Source of the DNA: Ferriphaselus amnicola | GTDB lineage: Bacteria; Pseudomonadota; Gammaproteobacteria; Burkholderiales; Gallionellaceae | Assembly (NCBI RefSeq): GCF_000974685.2 | Contig: NZ_AP018738.1 | Location: forward strand, 806,001 to 870,000 | Direction: 5' to 3' | DNA length: 64,000 nucleotides | Part shown: piece after piece, positions 9,717 through 20,023 of the stretch | How positions within the stretch are numbered: the stretch's first letter is position 1 | Layout: each line of letters begins with the position of its first letter | The notes under the pieces: generated by a model | Seen by the model: the letters and a program-made list of their open reading frames with translations, nothing else | Database searches by the model: none | What the model was told of the DNA's origin: nothing | Translations under genes and position numbers: made by a program

Positions 9717-10592
9717 ATGAAACTGTGCTTAGCCTGCCATCACTCGTTTGACCGTTCCGACTGGGTTTGCCCGCAGTGTGGGGCGGTGCCTGTGGAGCGC
9801 GGTGGTTTTCCGTCGTTCGCGCCGGAGTTGGCGGCGCAGAACGATGGTTTCGATCCCGAGTTGTTCCAGCGTTACGCCAAGGTCGAGGCGGACAATTTCT
9901 GGTTCGTGGCGCGTAACGAGTTGCTCAAGCGCGAGATGCTGCGCCACTTCCCGAATCCGGCAAAGATTCTGGAGATCGGTTGCGGCACGGGCTTTGTGTT
10001 GCAAAACATCCGTGCCACTTATCCCGAGGCGGCGCTTTCTGGCAGCGATATCTTCACCGAAGGCTTGGGCTTCGCGGCGCAGCGCGTACCGTCTGCCAGT
10101 TTGTTGCAAATGGATGCGACCGCGATTCCCTTCCAAGAAGAGTTCGATCTGATCGGCTCGTTCGACGTGCTGGAGCACATCGACGACGACACGCGCGCAC
10201 TGGCGCAGATGCGTGATGCTCTCAAGCCGGGCGGCGGGGTGGTCTTCACTGTGCCGCAACATCCCTCGCTGTGGAGTCGGATGGACGAATACGCGCACCA
10301 TAAGCGTCGCTACACCCGTACCGAGCTTCTGGAGAAGATGACCGGTGTCGGTTTCGAGGTCGAATACGTCACGTCTTTCGTGTCGCTGTTGTTGCCCGCG
10401 ATGTGGGCATCGCGGGTGATGCAGCGCAACGCGCCGCCTGCCGCCGATGGCATGGATGATGGCTTGCGCATCAGCCCCGTGCTCAATAGCCTGTTCGGCG
10501 GACTGATGAAGGTCGAGCGCGCCGTGATGGGCGCTGGCTTGACCTTCCCGGCGGGCGGCTCCCTGCTGGTGGTAGGAAGGAAGCCCGCATGA
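9717..10592 (+). CDS. Class I SAM-dependent methyltransferase with N-terminal zinc ribbon
   Basis: 291 residues. An N-terminal CxxC...CxxC ribbon (C4, C7, C18, C21) precedes a Rossmann methyltransferase with motif I ILEIGCGTG at 84-92 and an acidic DVLEHIDDD segment. The C-terminal part has hydrophobic helices, perhaps for membrane association. The substrate is not known. It overlaps the ArnT-like gene by four bases (ATGA), so it probably works in the same glycan or lipid pathway. Similar proteins occur in polysaccharide and lipid-sugar clusters. Confidence 0.85.
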   Translation: MKLCLACHHSFDRSDWVCPQCGAVPVERGGFPSFAPELAAQNDGFDPELFQRYAKVEADNFWFVARNELLKREMLRHFPNPAKILEIGCGTGFVLQNIRATYPEAALSGSDIFTEGLGFAAQRVPSASLLQMDATAIPFQEEFDLIGSFDVLEHIDDDTRALAQMRDALKPGGGVVFTVPQHPSLWSRMDEYAHHKRRYTRTELLEKMTGVGFEVEYVTSFVSLLLPAMWASRVMQRNAPPAADGMDDGLRISPVLNSLFGGLMKVERAVMGAGLTFPAGGSLLVVGRKPA

Positions 10593-12238
10593 GGGAAGGT
10601 TTGAGTAAGCGCGGCTGGTGGCTGCTGATCTTTGCGGTCGCCATCATCTGGTTCTCCAATCTCGAATACCGTTTGCTGGTCAAGCCGGACGAAGGTCGTT
10701 ACGCCGAGATTCCGCGCGAGATGGTCGCCAGTGGAGACTGGGTTACGCCGCGCCTGAACAATCTCAAATACTTCGAGAAGCCTCCACTGCAATACTGGGC
10801 GACAGCGGTTGCTTACGAGGCGTTCGGCGAACATCAATGGACATCCCGCTTGTGGGCGGCGCTGACAGGTTTCCTCGGTCTGCTGCTGACTTGGTACACC
10901 GGCATGCGCCTGTTCGGACGCACGGCGGCCAGTTATGCCACGTTGTTGTTGGGCAGCAGTTTGCTGTTCGTCGGCATGGCGCATATCAACACGCTCGATA
11001 TGGGCGTGACTTTCTTCGTTACGCTCGGCTTGTTCGCCCTGATGCTGGCGCAACGCAATCCGTATAGCGTGCCGCAACGGCGTGGCTGGATGCTGCTGGC
11101 CTGGGCGGCGATGGCGCTGGCGGTGTTGAGCAAAGGCTTGATGGGCATCATTCTGCCGGGTACGGCCTTGTTCATCTATATCGCCATCCAGCGTGAATGG
11201 GCGCTGCTGAAGCGTTTGCATCTGGTGAGCGGTTTGTTGCTGTTCCTCGCCATTTGCGCGCCGTGGTTCTATCTGGTGATGAAGGCCAACCCCGAATTCT
11301 TCCAGCGCTTCTTCATCTACGAGCACTACACTCGCTTCACCACGAAAGACCTCGGGCGCTACCAGCCTTGGTACTACTTTGTCCCCATCTTGATCCTAGG
11401 GGCGATGCCGTGGACGCTGTTGATGTTTGACACCTTGCTGCGGACTTGGCGCGACAGCGTTTGCTCTGTGCGTGACTTCAATCCCGAACGCTTCCTGTTA
11501 GTGTGGATCGTGTTCGTCTATGTGTTCTTTTCGGTCTCGGGTTCCAAGCTACCGTCGTATTTGCTGCCGATGTTCCCGCCGATGGCCTTGCTGATGGGGC
11601 AACGGTTGGCCACCATCGAGCCCGAGCGCTTGTTCCGCTTGCTGCTGCCGATCTTGGCGTTGGCTGGAGTGGCCGTGAGTTTGGCTCCGATGATGGCAAA
11701 ACTCGCCGATTACCCCGAGCAAGCTGCACTGTATGCGGCTTATGCTCGGTGGGTCGAAGGTGCTGCGCTCATTTGGTTGGCAGCAATGTTGATCGGCTCT
11801 TTGCTGCTGCGACGTGGCAGCAAGTTTGCGGCGGTGCTGGTGATCTCGCTCGGCTCCTTGCTGGCTTATCAAGTGGTGTTGTCTGGGTATAACGCTGCGG
11901 CCCGCGAGCGTAATGGCATCCACATCGCCGAAACTATCCGCCCGTTGATCAAGCCGGAAATGCCGCTGTATCAGGTGTGGACATACGAGCAGACCATTCC
12001 GTTCTACCTCAAGCGCACCTTCACTTTAGTGCAGTATCAAGATGAGATGGCCTTCGGCATCCAGCAAGAGCCGGAGCGCTGGATTCCTACCATCGAGCAG
12101 TTCGCCCCGATCTGGCGCGACCAATCGGAGGCGTTGGCGATCATGCCGATTTACACCTACCCGATGCTGCAAAAGCTGGAGCTGCCGATGAAGGTGGTAT
12201 ATCAAGACTACCAATTCGTAGTGGTGAGCCGGAAATAA
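10589..12238 (+). CDS. ArnT-like lipid-linked sugar glycosyltransferase (PMT/GT39-GT83 family)
   Basis: 549 residues with about 12 hydrophobic segments. The first periplasmic loop carries the acidic motif KPDEGRYAEIPREM, which places the catalytic aspartate-glutamate of ArnT and PMT enzymes, followed by NLKYFEKPPLQYW. ArnT moves 4-amino-4-deoxy-arabinose from undecaprenyl phosphate to lipid A on the periplasmic face of the inner membrane. Here the sugar is not certain, because arnA, arnC and arnD are absent from the window. It is translationally coupled to the methyltransferase upstream and followed by an ArnB-like gene. Confidence 0.85.
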   Translation: MREGLSKRGWWLLIFAVAIIWFSNLEYRLLVKPDEGRYAEIPREMVASGDWVTPRLNNLKYFEKPPLQYWATAVAYEAFGEHQWTSRLWAALTGFLGLLLTWYTGMRLFGRTAASYATLLLGSSLLFVGMAHINTLDMGVTFFVTLGLFALMLAQRNPYSVPQRRGWMLLAWAAMALAVLSKGLMGIILPGTALFIYIAIQREWALLKRLHLVSGLLLFLAICAPWFYLVMKANPEFFQRFFIYEHYTRFTTKDLGRYQPWYYFVPILILGAMPWTLLMFDTLLRTWRDSVCSVRDFNPERFLLVWIVFVYVFFSVSGSKLPSYLLPMFPPMALLMGQRLATIEPERLFRLLLPILALAGVAVSLAPMMAKLADYPEQAALYAAYARWVEGAALIWLAAMLIGSLLLRRGSKFAAVLVISLGSLLAYQVVLSGYNAAARERNGIHIAETIRPLIKPEMPLYQVWTYEQTIPFYLKRTFTLVQYQDEMAFGIQQEPERWIPTIEQFAPIWRDQSEALAIMPIYTYPMLQKLELPMKVVYQDYQFVVVSRK

Positions 12239-12267
12239 CTCCGGCGAACCTAGCGAAGGAGACCGCA

Positions 12268-13386
12268 ATGACCGAATTTCTCCCCTTCACCCGCCCCCAT
12301 GTGGACGAAGCCGCCATCGCTGCCGTCGGCGAGGTGCTGCGTTCCGGCTGGATCACCAGCGGCCCCAAGGTCGCCGAGTTCGAGAAGCAACTGTCCGAGT
12401 ATTTTGGTGGTCGTCCGGTGCGCACCTTCAACTCCGGAACGTGCACTATGGAGATCGCCCTGCGCATCGCGGGCATCGGCCCCGGTGACGAAGTCATCAC
12501 CACGCCCATCTCTTGGGTGGCGACGGCCAATGTCATCCTCGAAGTCGGTGCGACTCCAGTGTTCGCCGACATCGACCCGATAACGCGCAACATCGACCTC
12601 GATAAGCTCGAAGCGGCCATCACACCGCGCACCCGCGCCATCATCCCGGTGTACCTGTCCGGCTTGCCGGTGGATATGGACCGGCTGTACGCCATCGCCG
12701 CCAAGCACAACTTGCGCGTGGTGGAAGACGCCGCGCAGGCCATCGGTTCGACTTGGCGCGGCAAGCGCATCGGCAGCTTCGGCGATTTCGTGTCATTCAG
12801 CTTTCAGGCCAACAAAAATCTCACCACCACCGAAGGCGGCTGCTTGGTGCTGAACAACGAAGACGAGGCACTGCTGGCCGAAAAATATCGATTACAAGGC
12901 GTGACGCGCAGCGGCTTCGACGGCATCGAGGTGGACGTACTGGGCGGCAAATACAACATGACCGATGTCGCCGCCGTGATCGGCCTCAACCAGTTGCCGC
13001 AACTCCCAGCTATCACCGCACGCCGTCATGCCTTGGCGCAACATTACTTCACCAGCTTCGGCGCGGGGTTTGAGGCGGAGACCGGCGTGCAACTGCCGGT
13101 GCAGAATTTTGAAACGACCAACTGGCACATGTTCCAGATCGTCTTGCCGGAAGGTGTTCTGCGCGCCGATTTCATGGGCAAGATGAAAGAACGTCAGATC
13201 GGCTGCGGCGTGCATTACCCGCCCATCCACTTGCTCCAACTCTACCGCGAGCGCGGATTTCACGAAGGCCTGTTCCCCGTGGCGGAGAGCGTAGGGCGGC
13301 GCATCGTCACCTTGCCGCTGTTTCCCAAAATGAGCGAGACGGACGTGGAACGCGTGGTGCTGGCGGTGCGCGAGTCGCTGAGTTGA
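12268..13386 (+). CDS. DegT/DnrJ/EryC1/StrS aminotransferase, ArnB-like
   Basis: 372 residues of the sugar aminotransferase family. PLP lysine K183 is in SFQANKNLTTTEGG, and the PLP-ring aspartate D154 is in VVEDAAQAIG. The start MTEFLPFTRP, the GWITSGPK segment and the end TLPLFPKM resemble ArnB, which converts UDP-4-keto-pentose to UDP-L-Ara4N using glutamate. It sits 29 bases after the ArnT-like gene with GAAGGAG before the ATG, so an operon is likely. Whether the product is Ara4N or another amino sugar cannot be told without the partner enzymes. Confidence 0.86.
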   Translation: MTEFLPFTRPHVDEAAIAAVGEVLRSGWITSGPKVAEFEKQLSEYFGGRPVRTFNSGTCTMEIALRIAGIGPGDEVITTPISWVATANVILEVGATPVFADIDPITRNIDLDKLEAAITPRTRAIIPVYLSGLPVDMDRLYAIAAKHNLRVVEDAAQAIGSTWRGKRIGSFGDFVSFSFQANKNLTTTEGGCLVLNNEDEALLAEKYRLQGVTRSGFDGIEVDVLGGKYNMTDVAAVIGLNQLPQLPAITARRHALAQHYFTSFGAGFEAETGVQLPVQNFETTNWHMFQIVLPEGVLRADFMGKMKERQIGCGVHYPPIHLLQLYRERGFHEGLFPVAESVGRRIVTLPLFPKMSETDVERVVLAVRESLS

Positions 13387-13401
13387 TGCGGTTTTGCCGC
13401 T

Positions 13402-13430
13402 GCGACAGCCACCTCAAACCCTGCTAGAAT
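13402..13430 (+). promoter_or_regulatory. Probable ndk promoter
   Basis: GCGACA (13402-13407) and TAGAAT (13425-13430) have an exact 17-base spacer, and the -10 box is followed by CGCGCCCTCA. A start near 13437 would give a 40-base leader to the ndk ATG. Confidence 0.6.
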
Positions 13431-13476
13431 CGCGCCCTCAGAAATTCTGATTAACTTTAACTGGTTGGAGATAGTA

Positions 13477-13902
13477 ATGGCTGTTGAACGTACCCTTTCG
13501 ATTATCAAACCCGATGCCGTAGCTAAGAATGTCATCGGTCAAATCTATTCCCGTTTTGAAGGCGCTGGCCTGAAGATCGCCGCTTCGCGTATGGCGCAAT
13601 TGTCGCGCGCTGAAGCCGAAGGTTTTTACGCAGTGCACGCTGCACGTCCTTTCTTCAATGATCTGGTGAACTTCATGATCTCCGGTCCGGTGATGATCCA
13701 AGTGCTGGAAGGCGAAGGCGCGATCCTGAAGAACCGCGAACTAATGGGCGCGACCGATCCTAAGAAGGCTGATAAAGGCACCATTCGCGCCGACTTCGCC
13801 GACAGCATCGACGCGAACGCCGTACACGGTTCTGACGCTGCTGAAACTGCAGCTGTGGAGATCGCTTATTTCTTCCCAGCACTGAACGTTTACGCACGTT
13901 AA
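13477..13902 (+). CDS. ndk: Nucleoside diphosphate kinase
   Basis: 141 residues, standard length. It transfers the gamma phosphate among nucleoside triphosphates through a phospho-histidine; the active-site segment [12 protein letters not shown] carries that histidine. The N-terminus [15 protein letters not shown] is typical. GGAG lies 7 bases before the ATG at 13477; an in-frame start at 13465 lacks a site. It opens the conserved run ndk-rlmN-pilF-rodZ-ispG, and its stop overlaps the rlmN start by one base. Confidence 0.98.
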   Translation: MAVERTLSIIKPDAVAKNVIGQIYSRFEGAGLKIAASRMAQLSRAEAEGFYAVHAARPFFNDLVNFMISGPVMIQVLEGEGAILKNRELMGATDPKKADKGTIRADFADSIDANAVHGSDAAETAAVEIAYFFPALNVYAR

Positions 13903-14987
13903 TGCAACAAAACCTCCTCGACTTTGATCTGGCCGGACTGACTGCCTGGTTTGCGGAGCAGGGCGAGAAGCCCTTCCGCGCCAAGCAGGTGTTCCGCTGG
14001 GTGCACAAGGCCGGGGAGCCCGATTTCGAGGCGATGAGCGATCTTGCGCTCTCGCTACGCAGCAAACTCCAGGAACGCGCCACGGTCGTCGCCCCCACGG
14101 TGATGCGCGAAGAGTTGTCTTCTGACGGCACGCGCAAGTGGCTGCTGGATGTGGGCACCGGCAACGCGGTCGAGACCGTGTTCATCCCCGAAACCGAGCG
14201 CGGCACGCTGTGCGTCTCGACGCAGGCGGGTTGTGCGCTGGATTGCGCGTTTTGCTCCACTGGCAAGCAAGGTTTCAATCGCAATCTCTCCGTGGCCGAG
14301 ATCATCGGCCAACTGTGGTGGGCGAACCGCGAAGTTGGTAAGAACGCAGATGGCAACTGGCCGATCACCAATGTGGTGATGATGGGCATGGGCGAGCCCC
14401 TGCTGAATTTCGACAACACGGTGACGGCGCTGCGTATGATGCTGGACGATCATGGCTACGGCCTGTCGCGCCGTCGCGTCACGGTTTCGACCTCCGGCAT
14501 TGTTCCGGCGATGGATAGATTGCGCGACGAGTGTCCGGTGGCGCTAGCGGTGTCGCTGCATGCACCGACCGATGCTTTGCGCGACCAACTCGTGCCGATC
14601 AATCAGAAATATCCGCTGCGCGAACTGATGGCCGCTTGCCAGCGCTATCTGGACAAAGCGCCGCGCGATTTTGTTACCTTCGAGTACATCATGCTAGACG
14701 GCGTCAACGATACCGCCAAACATGCGCGCGAACTGATCGCGCTGACTCGCGACGTGCCGTGCAAATTCAACCTCATCCCGTTCAATCCCTTCCCGCAAGC
14801 GCCTTACAAGCGTTCGCCCGCAGAGGCGGTGCGGCGTTTCGCCGAGATGTTGATTGAGGCCGACATCGTGACGACGACGCGCAAGGTGCGCGGCGACGAC
14901 ATCGCGGCAGCTTGTGGCCAGTTGGCGGGGCAGGTGCAAGACAAGACCAAGCGCACGGGGCAGCGCATCGTGGAGTTTCAGCGATGA
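13902..14987 (+). CDS. rlmN: Dual-specificity 23S rRNA/tRNA A2 methyltransferase RlmN
   Basis: 361 residues. RlmN is a radical SAM enzyme that methylates C2 of A2503 in 23S rRNA and A37 in some tRNAs. The cluster motif CALDCAFC (CxxxCxxC) is present with GQLWWANRE downstream. The second catalytic cysteine is in AACGQLAG near the C-terminus. The start overlaps ndk (TAATG) and the stop overlaps pilF (ATGA), so translation is coupled through the run. Confidence 0.97.
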   Translation: MQQNLLDFDLAGLTAWFAEQGEKPFRAKQVFRWVHKAGEPDFEAMSDLALSLRSKLQERATVVAPTVMREELSSDGTRKWLLDVGTGNAVETVFIPETERGTLCVSTQAGCALDCAFCSTGKQGFNRNLSVAEIIGQLWWANREVGKNADGNWPITNVVMMGMGEPLLNFDNTVTALRMMLDDHGYGLSRRRVTVSTSGIVPAMDRLRDECPVALAVSLHAPTDALRDQLVPINQKYPLRELMAACQRYLDKAPRDFVTFEYIMLDGVNDTAKHARELIALTRDVPCKFNLIPFNPFPQAPYKRSPAEAVRRFAEMLIEADIVTTTRKVRGDDIAAACGQLAGQVQDKTKRTGQRIVEFQR

Positions 14988-15736
14988 GATGGCTGTCAGT
15001 TCTGGCGATGTTGGTCCTGGCGGGCTGTGCGAGTCAGCAGGGCAATACGTCGGATACGGCGGGGCGGGGGCTGGCGAGCGCTAAAGTACATACCGAGTTG
15101 GCGGCGCTGTATTACGAGCGCGGTCAGTATGGCATCGCGTTGGATGAGATTGCCACAGCGCTTAATGGTTACCGTGACTACTCTCCGGCCTACACCATGC
15201 GCGCGTTGATCCAGATGACGTTGCATGAGGATAAAGAGGCGGAAAGCGACTTTCTGCAAAGTCTGAAGCTTGATCCGGCTAGTTCGGAGGCGCATAACAA
15301 CTACGGCTGGTTCTTGTGTCAGCGCGGGCGAGAGAAAGAGTCCATCGCTGAATTCACCGCAGCAGTGAAAAACCCACTGTATTCAACGCCGGAAAAGGCA
15401 TTGGTGAATGCTGGGCTGTGTGCGCACAAGAGCGGTGATGACAAGGCGGCGGAAGATTTTTTGCTGCGGGCGCTGGTATCGAGTCCTCGTTTGCCTGAGG
15501 CGCTGATCGCGTTGGCTGAGCTAGATTTTGATCGAGGAGACTGGGCTGGAGCTAAGTCACACTTTTTGCAATTCGAACAAGTTGCGCCAGAAGCACTGAC
15601 GCCAGCGAATCTTTGGCTGGCGGTGCGTATCGAGCGCAAACTGGCTAGGGGCGAGGCGGCGGAAAGCTACGCGCAGCAATTGCGCAAGCGCTATCCCGAC
15701 GCGCGTGAAACTCAATTGATGTTGTATGGACAATGA
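14984..15736 (+). CDS. pilF: Type IV pilus biogenesis lipoprotein PilF/PilW (TPR)
   Basis: 250 residues from the ATG at 14984. The lipoprotein signal [15 protein letters not shown] has the lipobox LAGC with C15 as the lipidated residue. About five TPR-like repeats follow, including [25 protein letters not shown] and [16 protein letters not shown]. PilF helps the secretin PilQ assemble in the outer membrane. Position between rlmN and rodZ is the classic proteobacterial site. It overlaps rlmN by four bases and rodZ by four. Confidence 0.93.
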   Translation: MRWLSVLAMLVLAGCASQQGNTSDTAGRGLASAKVHTELAALYYERGQYGIALDEIATALNGYRDYSPAYTMRALIQMTLHEDKEAESDFLQSLKLDPASSEAHNNYGWFLCQRGREKESIAEFTAAVKNPLYSTPEKALVNAGLCAHKSGDDKAAEDFLLRALVSSPRLPEALIALAELDFDRGDWAGAKSHFLQFEQVAPEALTPANLWLAVRIERKLARGEAAESYAQQLRKRYPDARETQLMLYGQ

Positions 15737-16611
15737 TGGATACACAAATTCAGGAAAGCAACGAGCCTAATGAGGTGAGCTTGGAGAGGCCAAGTTCCGT
15801 AGGTGTGGCGTTGCGCACGGCGCGTGAACAACAAGGCTTGAGCATCGATGATGTCTATGGTCGCATCAAATTCGCCCCTCGACAGATCAAGGCGCTGGAA
15901 GCTGATGATTTTGCTGCGATCCCAGAAGGCGCATTCTTGCGAGGTTTCGTGCGTAGTTACGCGCGCATGCTGCAACTCGATGACAAAGTGCTGATCGCTG
16001 GTTTGCCTTGTGCGACACCTGTCGTTGAGTCGGTCGTGGTGGCTTCCACTGTGGATGTGCCTCTGCCTCGTGAATATGACGAACGCAAAGCGACGTTGTT
16101 GAAAAGTGCCGGCATCGGCGCAGCGGTATTGATGGTGCTGGGCATAGGTGCGTGGAGTCTCTTCGGATCGCCGAGTGGTGAGTCGGCGCATGTGGATGAG
16201 GCGCTGTCAGCGGTGAGCGCCCCTGTCGCCGTTTCAGTTCCTTTGATCGACTCGGCTTCTGCGCCGGAATCTGCGCCCGTGCAGGCTGAAGCCGTATCAA
16301 GTACCGAAGCTATCGCACAAGCGGTGCCGGTGCTCGCACCTGTCGATCAGTCCTCCGCAGTGGCAGTGGCTACCGAAGCGCCCTTGCGCTTGGTGTTCGT
16401 CGAGGGTTCGTGGGCGGAAGTGCGTGATAAGCGTGGCGCGATGTTGATCTCGCAGCGTAATCCGGCGGGTAGTGAGCTGAGTTTTGAAGGCGAGGCGCCG
16501 TTCTATGTAGCGATCGCGCGAGTCGGTGGTGTGAAGGTGTATTTCAAGGGTAAGCTAGTCGATCTCACGCCGAATACCGTCAACGGTTCAGCCCGCATGA
16601 AGTTGGAGTGA
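15733..16611 (+). CDS. rodZ: Cytoskeletal cell-shape protein RodZ
   Basis: 292 residues. An N-terminal HTH of the RodZ type ([21 protein letters not shown] onward) occupies about 22-90, one membrane helix about 123-145, then a serine/alanine-rich periplasmic linker, and a C-terminal beta domain (about 205-292, [17 protein letters not shown]). RodZ links MreB to the inner membrane and the rod-shape wall machinery. Two adjacent ATGs (15733, 15736) are possible starts. The stop lies 2 bases before the ispG ATG. Confidence 0.94.
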   Translation: MMDTQIQESNEPNEVSLERPSSVGVALRTAREQQGLSIDDVYGRIKFAPRQIKALEADDFAAIPEGAFLRGFVRSYARMLQLDDKVLIAGLPCATPVVESVVVASTVDVPLPREYDERKATLLKSAGIGAAVLMVLGIGAWSLFGSPSGESAHVDEALSAVSAPVAVSVPLIDSASAPESAPVQAEAVSSTEAIAQAVPVLAPVDQSSAVAVATEAPLRLVFVEGSWAEVRDKRGAMLISQRNPAGSELSFEGEAPFYVAIARVGGVKVYFKGKLVDLTPNTVNGSARMKLE

Positions 16612-16613
16612 TT

Positions 16614-17846
<1,233 letters not shown>

Positions 17847-17862
17847 GTCGCCTGTCGTAGTG

Positions 17863-17889
17863 CTACTTGGCTAATACCGAGCCAAGTAG
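17863..17889. terminator. Bidirectional stem-loop overlapping the end of the Cdd1-like gene
   Basis: CTACTTGGCT (17863-17872) and AGCCAAGTAG (17880-17889) form a perfect 10-bp stem with a 7-base loop, 17 bases after the ispG stop. It also encodes the last nine codons, stop included, of the converging Cdd1-like gene. No long T-run is present on either side, so termination strength is uncertain. Confidence 0.6.
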
Positions 17890-18168
17890 CTGCTTTCCCT
17901 GTTCCGTGAATTTCCACCAAGGCACGACCTCACCCGTTTCCAGATAATGCCGCGCTGCTAGCAAGGTGTAGAGCACGCAAGGATCGTGGCGTTTGCCCAT
18001 CGTAGTGGCGAGATAGAGGTAGAGTGCCAGCGGGGTGTGGTCGAATAGTTGCTGAGGCTGGTGGATGCCGAGGCTGCGCAGGTCGGCGGCGATGGATTTC
18101 CCGATGTTGGGGAGGTCTTCCAGTCGAGCCGCGTCGGGTGGGGGGCGCAGTTGTTTCCGAGCGGGCAT
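17863..18168 (-). CDS. Helix-hairpin-helix protein of the Cdd1 (pathogenicity-locus) family
   Basis: 101 residues. The segment LEDLPNIGKSIAADLRSLGIHQPQQL is a helix-hairpin-helix of the DNA-binding type, and the later DPCVLYTLLAARHYLETGEVVPWWKF is typical of the Cdd1 family. The biochemical role of the family is unknown. It follows the SRPBCC gene by 12 bases and is the last gene of a minus-strand cassette inserted between ispG and hisS. Confidence 0.78.
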   Translation of the reverse strand: MPARKQLRPPPDAARLEDLPNIGKSIAADLRSLGIHQPQQLFDHTPLALYLYLATTMGKRHDPCVLYTLLAARHYLETGEVVPWWKFTEQGKQLLGSVLAK

Positions 18169-18180
18169 CAGCGCACTTTC

Positions 18181-18678
18181 CTATAATGTTCTGGCGTAGG
18201 CGACCAGTTGATTGAGCGCCACTCCCCAGCCTTCGTGAAATCCCATCTCTGCATGTTGTCGGCATCCCGCTTCGTCGCCATGACGAACGGTGGCGGTGTA
18301 GCGCGTGCCGGTGCCGTGTGTGGCTAATTGGATGGTGGCGGTGAAGAGGAAATCGACGGATTCGCCGGCTTTGTGGGTGACTGGGCGGAAAGCTGGCAGC
18401 AGTGCATTAGTCCAGGTCAGTCTTTCGTTTTCGATGGTCTCAAGGAAGCAGCCGACATTTGGGAACTCCTGACCTTCGGGCGAGCGCATCACGGTGCGGA
18501 AGAGACCGCCGGGCTGGAGGTCGATCTCGCAGGCTATGGTGCGCCACGGCAGCGGGCAGAACCAAGGCATGAGATGTTCCGGCTGGGTCCAAACCTTCCA
18601 GATCAGCTCTTTGGGTACATCGACGACACGCTCAAAGGTGAGGTCGAGTTTGGGGTCGATTCGAACGTGGCTGTGCAT
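18181..18678 (-). CDS. SRPBCC/AHSA1-like domain protein
   Basis: 165 residues from the ATG at 18678, which has AGGAG 7 bases upstream. The sequence [30 protein letters not shown] is the standard start of the AHSA1 (activator of Hsp90 ATPase homologue) subgroup of START-like domains. [12 protein letters not shown] and [13 protein letters not shown] near the end also fit. Members bind small hydrophobic ligands, mostly of unknown identity. It is in an operon with a PhnB-like protein, a pairing that is frequent in bacterial genomes. Confidence 0.85.
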   Translation of the reverse strand: MHSHVRIDPKLDLTFERVVDVPKELIWKVWTQPEHLMPWFCPLPWRTIACEIDLQPGGLFRTVMRSPEGQEFPNVGCFLETIENERLTWTNALLPAFRPVTHKAGESVDFLFTATIQLATHGTGTRYTATVRHGDEAGCRQHAEMGFHEGWGVALNQLVAYARTL

Positions 18679-18716
18679 GACATCTCCTGAATGAGGTTGA
18701 TGCGTTCTCGTGCTTG

Positions 18717-19190
18717 TTAGGCTTCGTCGTAAGCCCGTTGCAGTTCGGCGATGTCGATCTTGCTCATTTCTAGCATGGCCTGCATCACCCGTCCTGCTTT
18801 GGCAGGGTCGGGGTCGCTCAATAGTTGTCCGAGCTGTTTGGGGACGATTTGCCAAGATATGCCGAACTTGTCGGTTAGCCAGGCGCATTGGCCTTCTTGT
18901 CCTCCAGCGGAGAGTTTCGCCCAGTAGCTATCGACTTCCTCCTGCGTTTCGCAGTTTACGACGAAGGAGATGGCTGGCGTGAATTGGAAGACTGGGCCGC
19001 CGTTCAGGGCGAGGAACGGCTGGCCGTTGAGCAGAAAGCTGGCCGTCATCACCGTGCCTTTAGGGCCGGGTCCGGCATCTCCATAGCGATTGACGTTAAG
19101 AATCTTTGAGTCGTTGAAGACCGAGACGTAAAAATTCATCGCCTCTTCCGCTTGACCGTCGAACCACAAAAATGGGGTGATCTTGGACAT
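18717..19190 (-). CDS. PhnB-like VOC (glyoxalase-fold) protein
   Basis: 157 residues of the vicinal-oxygen-chelate superfamily, PhnB / 3-demethylubiquinone methyltransferase-like group. Hallmarks are [21 protein letters not shown], the [17 protein letters not shown] segment and [14 protein letters not shown]. Despite the family name, no methyltransferase motif is present, and the function is unknown. AGGAGA lies before the ATG. It sits between two SRPBCC genes. Confidence 0.88.
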   Translation of the reverse strand: MSKITPFLWFDGQAEEAMNFYVSVFNDSKILNVNRYGDAGPGPKGTVMTASFLLNGQPFLALNGGPVFQFTPAISFVVNCETQEEVDSYWAKLSAGGQEGQCAWLTDKFGISWQIVPKQLGQLLSDPDPAKAGRVMQAMLEMSKIDIAELQRAYDEA

Positions 19191-19216
19191 GAGATTCTCC
19201 TGTTGAGCGTGAGCGA

Positions 19217-19741
19217 TTATGTCTCCGTGGCTAATTTCAGTTTGGCTAGTCCTGCGGCAAAGTCGTTACCGATCATCGAGTCCATGCTGTAGAACACGTC
19301 CATCACCTTCGACACTAAATTCTGTTTGCAATCCATGGCCCAAGTGACTTTCGTCATCTTGCCATCTGTGCTCAGGGTGAACACGACTGCATTGTGCGCT
19401 TCAAATGGTTGGATCATGTGCAAGTCGAGCACGATTTTGTTGGGAGGTGTGGAATCGGTGATGGTGATCTCACCCTCGCCGACATCCTTATTGCCTTTCC
19501 ATGTGTAAGTCGCTCCTACGCCTTTAGGGCTGCCGGAGAACAGTTTTTTCATGGCGGGGTCTTTGTTGTAGGGCGTCCATTTTTCCCACTGGTAAAACTC
19601 GTTGATGAGCGGAAAGATCTGTTCTGCTGTGGCGTTAATGCTGATCGATCGTTCGACGTGCAGGTCGTCGGGCTTCTTCGACGCATATAGAACAAGGGCG
19701 GGCAGCAGTAGGATGAGCGCGATGACGACTTTTTTAAACAT
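19217..19741 (-). CDS. SRPBCC (polyketide cyclase-like) protein with N-terminal membrane segment
   Basis: 174 residues. An N-terminal hydrophobic stretch (about 4-20, VVIALILLLPALVLYA) is a membrane anchor or signal peptide without a clear cleavage site. A START-like fold follows, with HVERSISINATAEQIFPLINEFYQWEKW and an EGEITITDSTPPNKIVL strand. It probably binds a lipid-like ligand at the membrane; the ligand is unknown. AGGAAA precedes the ATG. First gene of the minus-strand cassette. Confidence 0.83.
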   Translation of the reverse strand: MFKKVVIALILLLPALVLYASKKPDDLHVERSISINATAEQIFPLINEFYQWEKWTPYNKDPAMKKLFSGSPKGVGATYTWKGNKDVGEGEITITDSTPPNKIVLDLHMIQPFEAHNAVVFTLSTDGKMTKVTWAMDCKQNLVSKVMDVFYSMDSMIGNDFAAGLAKLKLATET

Positions 19742-19922
19742 ACGGATTTTCCTGAGGGTGGGTGCAATTTTCTTACGTCATTCAGATGGTTGACTGTTCC
19801 ATCATCGCGGCGGGCAGGAGCTTAACGCAAGCGGCTACTGTTTGGCTATGCAGGAAACCACTTAAGTGAATTTGCACTGCCTGAAAAACACGGTAAATGG
19901 CTATTCCAGACATAACAAGCGC

Positions 19923-19951
19923 TTCATAAACAAGCCCTTTCCTGCTACCAT
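19923..19951 (+). promoter_or_regulatory. Possible hisS promoter
   Basis: TTCATA (19923-19928) and TACCAT (19946-19951) are 17 bases apart, and the -10 box is followed by CGCGCCCTC, the discriminator repeated at other promoters here. Because the cassette separates hisS from ispG, hisS needs its own promoter, and this is the best candidate. Confidence 0.45.
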
Positions 19952-20023
19952 CGCGCCCTCGATAAATCCCCTAAGTAAGCATGTGGCGGCGATTGCCACC
20001 CATGCGCTGAATGTCGGTATCAA

